A program made the translations under genes and the position numbers. A DNA stretch of 26,798 nt from an uncultured Campylobacter sp. (GTDB lineage: Bacteria > Campylobacterota > Campylobacteria > Campylobacterales > Campylobacteraceae), in the NCBI GenBank assembly GCA_934718785.1, contig CAKVAF010000020.1, forward strand, positions 1-26,798. Reading direction: 5' to 3'. The notes under the pieces were generated by a model. It saw nothing but the letters and a program-made list of their open reading frames with translations. It was not told the origin of the DNA and searched no databases. Every line of letters begins with the position of its first letter. The stretch's first letter is position 1. Positions 22,012-26,798 of the stretch are shown here, one piece after another.

Positions 22012-23814
22012 CTAGCCTAAAATCTCAAATTTCTTAAATAATTCAGGCTCGTTTTCTAAGATATTTTTTAAAATCAAATCATCAATGACTTCTTTACTAC
22101 AATCCGTTTGCAAAGGCCACTCGCGCTTGTAATTTTCAAGCTCACCTTTAGCCGTAGCGTCAACGCCCACGCAGTTTTGTTTTATAAAAATATCTCTTTG
22201 CGCATCTATATTATTCACCACGCGCCACACAAGCATATAAGGATTTTCAAGGCTGTTTTGAGTGTCTAAAAAGATGAGAATTTTAAAATGTTTCTCATAA
22301 TAACACAATTTTTCAAAGCTTTCTTTTACACGCTCTTTTTTATCAAGCAAAATGCAGACAATAGGCGCTTTACTCTCAATATAAAATTGTTTTAAGGCTT
22401 TAATTTCAAGTTTTAAACTAAAAAGCTCAAAAAGGGCTTTATCATCCAGTTTTTCAAGCTCGTGCACACTTTTGTGATGAGAAGTGGCGTCAAGTCCTGC
22501 CTTGCCCCCATAGCAAGCATTTGGTGAGGCGTGATCAAGCTCATCGCAAATGCCGCTACTGATTAAAAGCTTGCTAGGCTCAAAACGGTTCAATATATAA
22601 GGGATTAAAGCTTCGTAATCTTCAAGCTCTGGTGCGTTTTTATCCACAAATAAGGCGTGTTTTACAAAGCTCATTTGTCCCACGCCCCACAAAGCGTGCA
22701 TAATTTGCTGAGCGTGTGCGGGATATTTTGCGTCAATTTTAGCCAAAATTAAGTTATGAAAGACGCCATTTTCAGGCATTTTATAATCAATTAAATCGGG
22801 CACAGAAGTTTGTAAAAGGGGTAAAAAAATGCGCTCCGTGCCCAGTGCCATAAATTTATCCTCTAAAGGCGGCTTACCCACGACAGTAGCTTGAAAAATC
22901 GCATCTTTTTTCGCCCAAATTTTTTCGACCTTTATCACAGGAAAAGCAAAAGCTGGCGTGTAAAAGCCTGTGTGATCGCCAAAAGGACCTTCTATTTTAA
23001 GCTCCTTTGTATCCACAAAGCCCTCGATGACAAAATCACTATTAAAGGGCACGAAAAGCTCGTTGCTTTCACATTTTGCCAAGATGGCGGGGCTTTTTTT
23101 GATAAAGCCATAAAGCAAAAGCTCAAAAATACCCTTAGGCAGCGGAGCTTGCGCACACCAGATGAAAAGTGGGTCGCTACCTATGGCTATGCTTATAGGC
23201 ATTTTGCGCCCTGCTTTTTTGTATTCGTGAAAAAAATGCGCCGCGTCTTTATGAATTTGTGCATGCAGTAAAAGCTCCTTTTGGCCGCTTACTTGCAAGC
23301 GATACATCCCAAGATTATTTTGGCTTTTATCAAGGCTTTGTGTATAAACTTGCCCCATAGTGATAAACTTGCCCGCATCTTTTTGCCAAGTCTTTAAAAT
23401 AGGCAGTTCATCAAGATTTTCAAGCTCCTCATAAGTAAAATTTCCTCTTTTTTTAAGCCGTTTTGGCACTATATTTTTAAGGCTTAAAAGCATTTTGAAA
23501 AAATCAAATTTAGCCTTTAAACCCTTAGGGATATGTAGTTTTGTAAGCTTTTCTATTTCGCTTGCCACGCTTTTGTAATCACGCCCAAAGGCTAAATTTA
23601 AAGCCTTTTCATTGCAAAAAGTATTCATCAGCACGCTAAATTTATAATTTTTATTTTCTTTTTTATTCACAGCATTTGTAAAAAGCAAGGCTTTGCCCTC
23701 TTTTTTCTTTGCTTCTATGTAGGCAATGTGCGCCATTTCAAGCTCTGTATCAACAGGCGCTTCAATGATTTTAAGCAAATCATTTTCTTTTAAAAGTTCT
23801 ATAAATCTTTTCAT
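22012..23814 (-). CDS. ubiD: UbiD-family decarboxylase, menaquinone (futalosine-pathway) type
   Basis: 600 residues, within the long subgroup annotated as menaquinone biosynthesis decarboxylase. UbiD enzymes use prenylated FMN. The visible family features are NNLGMYRLQV (Asn167, Arg172), Glu264 in FVIEG and the hallmark EGPFGDHTGFY (275-285). Campylobacter lacks ubiquinone and makes menaquinone by the futalosine route, so a late decarboxylation step there is the likely role; this is inference from the family. The start ATG at 23814 follows AAGGAC. It is monocistronic here, and no UbiX-type flavin prenyltransferase is seen in the window. Confidence 0.9.
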   Translation of the reverse strand: MKRFIELLKENDLLKIIEAPVDTELEMAHIAYIEAKKKEGKALLFTNAVNKKENKNYKFSVLMNTFCNEKALNLAFGRDYKSVASEIEKLTKLHIPKGLKAKFDFFKMLLSLKNIVPKRLKKRGNFTYEELENLDELPILKTWQKDAGKFITMGQVYTQSLDKSQNNLGMYRLQVSGQKELLLHAQIHKDAAHFFHEYKKAGRKMPISIAIGSDPLFIWCAQAPLPKGIFELLLYGFIKKSPAILAKCESNELFVPFNSDFVIEGFVDTKELKIEGPFGDHTGFYTPAFAFPVIKVEKIWAKKDAIFQATVVGKPPLEDKFMALGTERIFLPLLQTSVPDLIDYKMPENGVFHNLILAKIDAKYPAHAQQIMHALWGVGQMSFVKHALFVDKNAPELEDYEALIPYILNRFEPSKLLISSGICDELDHASPNACYGGKAGLDATSHHKSVHELEKLDDKALFELFSLKLEIKALKQFYIESKAPIVCILLDKKERVKESFEKLCYYEKHFKILIFLDTQNSLENPYMLVWRVVNNIDAQRDIFIKQNCVGVDATAKGELENYKREWPLQTDCSKEVIDDLILKNILENEPELFKKFEILG

Positions 23815-24021
23815 AAATAGTCCTTATTGTGTGTGCTTAAATTGATATCTATTTAAATGGATTTAAAATTTAAGCTTTATTTTAGCGTATAATTTAAAAT
23901 CAGGACTTAAGAAGTTTAAATTTGTTCTTAGAATTTTTACTTATTTATGGATTGAGTGAATTATTTAAGCAAATTTCATTCCAAAATTTCAAATTTTTAA
24001 CATAAATTTGAAATTTTTTGC

Positions 24022-24027
24022 TAAAAT
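24022..24027 (+). promoter_or_regulatory. -10 box placed for a leaderless transcript of the S4 gene
   Basis: TAAAAT in the extended context TTTTTTGCTAAAATAGC, with 7 nt between it and the ATG at 24035. A normal transcription start would fall on or next to the A of the ATG. Confidence 0.6.
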
Positions 24028-24034
24028 AGCTCTT

Positions 24035-24280
24035 ATGAGAGTTGATAAATTTTTAAATGCTGTAAATATCACAAAAAGGCGTGCTGTGGCTGAGGATATG
24101 TGTAAAAGTGGCGTTGTCTTTATAAATGAGACTTTAGCAAAACCTGCAAAGGCTGTTAAAATAGGCGATATCATAACTTTAAAGCTAAATGCAGGAGAGC
24201 AAAAATATAAAATTCTAGCCCTGCCTATTTTAAAAAATATACCCAAAAATACGCAAAATGAATATGTAGAAAAGCTATAA
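24035..24280 (+). CDS. S4-domain RNA-binding protein (Hsp15/YbcJ-like)
   Basis: 81 residues that are essentially one S4 domain: MRVDKFLNAVNITKRRAVAE, then the SGVVFINETLAKPAKAVKIGD loop that contacts structured RNA. Such short proteins bind rRNA or stalled 50S subunits (Hsp15 type); the exact role here is unknown. I start at ATG 24035 because homologous S4 proteins begin at MRxDKFL; an open TTG extension from 24008 would add nine unlikely residues. No Shine-Dalgarno precedes it, and a -10 box sits 7 nt upstream. First gene of the S4-tsaE-lptB-rpoN cluster, from memory Cj0667-Cj0670. Confidence 0.88.
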   Translation: MRVDKFLNAVNITKRRAVAEDMCKSGVVFINETLAKPAKAVKIGDIITLKLNAGEQKYKILALPILKNIPKNTQNEYVEKL

Positions 24281-24331
24281 AAAAGCAAAATTAAAGCAAG
24301 ATAAATTTAAGAATTTAGATAAGGAAAAAAA

Positions 24332-24757
24332 ATAAAAACTAAAGAATTTATACTAGGCTTAGACGAGCTTGATAAACTTTGTCAAATTTTGCCTGATTGT
24401 GGAATTATTTTTTTAAAAGGAGATTTAGCCAGCGGTAAAACAAGCTTGGTGCAAGCTTTTGCTAAATTTAAGGGCATTAAAGAAAGTGTAAATTCGCCTA
24501 CTTTTAGCATTATGCAAAGTTATGAGGGACAAAATAATTTTAAACTTTTTCATTATGATATTTATCAAAATGGCTTTAAAGTTCTTTTAGAAAATGGGCT
24601 TTTTGAGAATTTTTTAGAAAATGGGCTTCATTTAGTAGAATGGGGCGATGAGGAGCTTAAAAGGTGTTTAAATGCCTTTGATATAGAGGTTTTAAGCATT
24701 GAAATTTCACTTTTAAAAGATGAAAATAAAAGAAAATATGAGCTTAAAAGGGAGTAA
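24332..24757 (+). CDS. tsaE: tRNA N6-threonylcarbamoyladenosine biosynthesis ATPase TsaE
   Basis: P-loop ATPase that works with TsaB and TsaD in making t6A37 of ANN-decoding tRNAs. The Walker A is GDLASGKTS (30-38), followed by NSPTFSIMQSYEG and the family LVEWGDE. With an in-frame TAA at 24320-24322, the only position matching AAGGA at 24321-24325 is an ATA codon at 24332, giving 141 residues with the needed first strand (KEFILGLDELDKLCQILP). The first standard start codon is TTG at 24389 (residue 20), which would cut off that segment and has no ribosome site. So the gene appears to start at ATA, or its ATG has mutated. Confidence 0.85.
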   Translation: MKTKEFILGLDELDKLCQILPDCGIIFLKGDLASGKTSLVQAFAKFKGIKESVNSPTFSIMQSYEGQNNFKLFHYDIYQNGFKVLLENGLFENFLENGLHLVEWGDEELKRCLNAFDIEVLSIEISLLKDENKRKYELKRE

Positions 24758-24998
24758 AATTATATTAGCTTTAAAGCAGGAGATAATTTTAAAATTATTT
24801 TAAACTTTTAAAAAATTTATAAGTTTAAATTTAGAAATTTAAAGGAGTTTTAGTATTGAGAGAATCTTTAAATTTATAAGTTTAAATTTAAATTAAATTT
24901 AATTTTACAAAAAAATTAAATTTAAAAAATAAAAGTTAAAAACTAAATATTTTTAAATAAAATTAAAATTTTAATATAAAGGAAAATTAAAAAAATAA
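24758..24998. other. Very AT-rich spacer between tsaE and lptB, with a duplicated 21-mer
   Basis: 241 nt of almost pure A/T. A 21-nt stretch beginning AAATTTATAAGTTTAAATTT occurs at 24813-24833 and again at 24870-24890. Between them an AAAGGAG (24841-24847) precedes a TTG frame of only 7 codons (24856-24879), an orphan ribosome site. AAAGGA at 24978-24983 is 15 nt from the lptB ATG, unusually far. No gene is visible. Confidence 0.6.
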
Positions 24999-25727
24999 AT
25001 GAGTAAATTAGAGGCTAGAAATTTACAAAAAATCATTAAAAAAGCAAAAATCATCCACGGCATTTCACTTGAGGTGAGCAGTGGCGAGGTTGTGGGGCTT
25101 TTAGGTCCTAATGGAGCGGGAAAGACTACGACTTTTTATATGATTTGTGGGCTTATTTTGCCAAATTTAGGGCAGGTTTTATTAGATGGCGAGGATATTA
25201 CTAAGCTAAGTTTAAGCAAAAGAGCACGCGCTGGCATAGGCTATTTACCGCAAGAAAGCAGCATTTTTAAGGACTTAAGCGTGGAGGATAATTTACTTTT
25301 AGCCGCGCAGTTTATTTACAAGGATGAAAAAATTTTACAAGAAAGGGTCGAAAAAATGCTCGAACTTTTAAGCATAGAGCCCATTCGTATGAGAAAGGGG
25401 CTAAGCCTTAGCGGTGGAGAGCGAAGACGCTGCGAGATAGCGCGTAGTTTGATATGTGAGCCTAAATTTTTACTGCTTGATGAGCCTTTTGCAGGCGTTG
25501 ATCCTATCGCTGTAGCTGAAATTCAACGCTTAATAGCCGAGCTAAAAGCACTAGACATAGGCATTTTAATCACAGATCACAATGTAAGAGAGACCTTAGC
25601 AATTTGCGATAAAACCTATGTCATAAGATCAGGTAGCCTTTTAGCAAGCGGCAGTGCTAGCGAAATTTCAAATCACGAAGATGTGAGAAAATACTACTTA
25701 GGAGCGGAGTTTAAACTCCTTGAATAA
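24999..25727 (+). CDS. lptB: LPS export ABC transporter ATP-binding protein LptB
   Basis: Cytoplasmic ATPase of the LptBFG complex that pulls LPS/LOS from the inner membrane. Walker A GPNGAGKTT (36-44), Q-loop in GYLPQESSIF (85), signature LSGGERRR (137-144), Walker B FLLLDEPFAGVDP (157-169) and switch His194 in ITDHNVRETL are all intact. Length 242 is typical. The start ATG at 24999 is fixed by a preceding in-frame TAA, although AAAGGA lies 15 nt upstream, so initiation may be weak or use a closer A-rich site. The stop overlaps the rpoN start (TAATG). Confidence 0.95.
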   Translation: MSKLEARNLQKIIKKAKIIHGISLEVSSGEVVGLLGPNGAGKTTTFYMICGLILPNLGQVLLDGEDITKLSLSKRARAGIGYLPQESSIFKDLSVEDNLLLAAQFIYKDEKILQERVEKMLELLSIEPIRMRKGLSLSGGERRRCEIARSLICEPKFLLLDEPFAGVDPIAVAEIQRLIAELKALDIGILITDHNVRETLAICDKTYVIRSGSLLASGSASEISNHEDVRKYYLGAEFKLLE

Positions 25728-26798
25728 TGCTGAAACAAAAATTAAGTCAAGCACCTAAAAATAAGCTTTCACAAACCCTTCGCAGCTGGCTTCCTATACT
25801 GCAAGCTAATATTGAGGATTTAAAAGAAAGTTTAAGCGAGATGACAAAGGATAATCCCTTTGTAAGCGTGGAGCAAAGCAAGGCTTATTTATATAAGGGG
25901 CGTAAAAATTATTTTAATGAGCTTAGTAAAAATTCCATAAGCGATACTTTAGAGGCTACAAGCATAGCTAAAACAAGCGTTTATGAGAATTTAAGTGAGC
26001 AGATTAATACTTCAAGCACCCTTTTTCCCACGCAAAAATCACAAGATATCGCGCTAAAAATCCTTGAGTGCTTAAACAGCGAGGGCTATTTTGAGTATGA
26101 TGCAGAGCTTTTTAAGGATTATTCTAATGACGAGATAGAAAGGGTGAGAAAAAGATTTAAATTCCTTGAGCCTGTGGGCGTTGGGGCGCGTGATTTAAAG
26201 GAGGCTTATTTATTTGCTTTATCAAATTTAGATTTAAGCGATGAGCTTTTTGAGTATTGTTCTTATTTAATCAATGATTTATCCAATTTGCAAAGCTATG
26301 CTAAGGACAGTCTTTACAAAGAGGCTTTAGCGGTTATAAAGCGCATTTCAATGCCACCTTTTTTGCCCTTTTTTGAAGACAGCCAGCAAATCGTGCCTGA
26401 TATTTTTATTTATAAAGAAGATGGGGAGATTAAAATAAAAATAAATGATGAGTATTACCCTGAAATAACGCTACAAACGGATGATATGAATGATGAGTTT
26501 TTAAATGCTTATATAAAAGAAGCTAAGAATTTGATCGACGCGCTTGAAATGAGAAAGGCAACGCTTTTAAAAGTGGGCTTGATGATAATCGAGCATCAAT
26601 ATGACTTTTTCACAGGCAAAGAAATAAAGCCTATGAAATTAAGCGATTTAGCTCAAGACCTAGAAAGAAACGCGAGCACGGTTTCAAGGGCTATTGCAAA
26701 TAAATATTTAAGCTATGAGGGAAAATTAGTCCCGCTTAAGTTTTTCTTTTCAACTGCTCTTGATGAAGAGGGCGAGACTTCAAATATCTCTATAAAAG
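25727..26798 (+). CDS. rpoN: RNA polymerase sigma-54 factor (cut by right edge)
   Basis: ATG at 25727-25729 overlaps the lptB TAA. The frame stays open to the window end (357 codons). The Gln/Leu-rich activator-interaction region (MLKQKLSQAPKNKLSQTLRS, LPILQANIEDLKESL) starts the protein. The core-binding region contains FLEPVGVGARDLKEAYLFAL, and the helix-turn-helix NASTVSRAIANKYL near the end precedes the missing RpoN box. RpoN drives middle flagellar genes in Campylobacter, and its target promoter before flgL is in this same window. Cotranscribed with lptB. Confidence 0.95.
   Translation, partial: MLKQKLSQAPKNKLSQTLRSWLPILQANIEDLKESLSEMTKDNPFVSVEQSKAYLYKGRKNYFNELSKNSISDTLEATSIAKTSVYENLSEQINTSSTLFPTQKSQDIALKILECLNSEGYFEYDAELFKDYSNDEIERVRKRFKFLEPVGVGARDLKEAYLFALSNLDLSDELFEYCSYLINDLSNLQSYAKDSLYKEALAVIKRISMPPFLPFFEDSQQIVPDIFIYKEDGEIKIKINDEYYPEITLQTDDMNDEFLNAYIKEAKNLIDALEMRKATLLKVGLMIIEHQYDFFTGKEIKPMKLSDLAQDLERNASTVSRAIANKYLSYEGKLVPLKFFFSTALDEEGETSNISIK

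Noticed and set aside
24008..24034. TTG start at 24008 for the S4 protein
   Set aside because: It adds nine residues not expected in S4 proteins, and the -10 box lies inside this extension.
24389..24757. TTG at 24389 as the start of tsaE
   Set aside because: No Shine-Dalgarno, and it would remove the conserved first strand before the P loop; the upstream frame matches TsaE.
1..26798. Phase-variable poly-G/C tracts as in C. jejuni contingency genes
   Set aside because: No G or C run of the length typical of such genes was seen; the only relevant runs are the GGG in ald and a seven-A run in the HTH gene.

Overview
This window looks like chromosomal DNA from a thermotolerant Campylobacter. It is AT-rich, and strong promoters carry a TATAAT or TAAAAT -10 box without an obvious -35. 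Start codons are often TTG or GTG after AAGGA-type ribosome binding sites. Many genes match Campylobacter families: a very long FlgL, a futalosine-type UbiD decarboxylase, and the S4/TsaE/LptB/RpoN cluster. From memory, parts resemble C. jejuni blocks (fabH-plsX-rpmF-DUF177-ndk; sixA-rhomboid-periplasmic protein; S4-tsaE-lptB-rpoN), but joined differently. I place it near, but not in, C. jejuni; the species is inference.

Layout. 1-3045: minus-strand operon ndk > DUF177 > rpmF > plsX > fabH, then the first 26 codons of a family-8 glycosyltransferase running off the left edge. 3132-5098: a cupin, a rhomboid-sixA pair and a divergent PepSY-like periplasmic protein. 5099-5514: a non-coding block of REP-like hairpins flanked by two inverted copies of a 21-nt repeat. 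5515-7859: flgL with a near-perfect sigma-54 promoter; the rpoN gene itself starts at 25727. 8242-10960: tRNA-Leu(CAA) followed by what looks like a decayed accessory island, with two tiny membrane proteins, a 497-residue protein carrying two related phage-nuclease-like domains, a broken partial copy of its tail, and another gene fragment. 10971-16754: minus-strand housekeeping run (DUF2603, hemN, Fe-S oxidoreductase, radA, YihY). 16871-18523: a DASS-family transporter with an unusual 100-residue hydrophilic head. 18695-21065: a frameshifted HTH gene, DUF779 and a frameshifted aldehyde dehydrogenase. 21323-21922: two orphan small genes. 22012-23814: UbiD-family decarboxylase. 24035-26798: S4 protein, tsaE (apparent ATA start), lptB and rpoN, running off the right edge.

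The most unusual signal is a dispersed repeat (core AAACAGCGGCGCGAGTTTTG). It occurs five times, each time in sense orientation 17-71 nt beyond the stop codon of a different gene (PepSY-like protein, flgL, radA, transporter, aldehyde dehydrogenase). That pattern suggests a 3'-end element rather than random repeats. Second is the two-domain nuclease-like protein beside tRNA-Leu, with a candidate operator over its promoter and a degraded tandem paralogue. Two genes (aldehyde dehydrogenase, HTH protein) are each broken by a single-base indel, so accessory functions here seem to be decaying.
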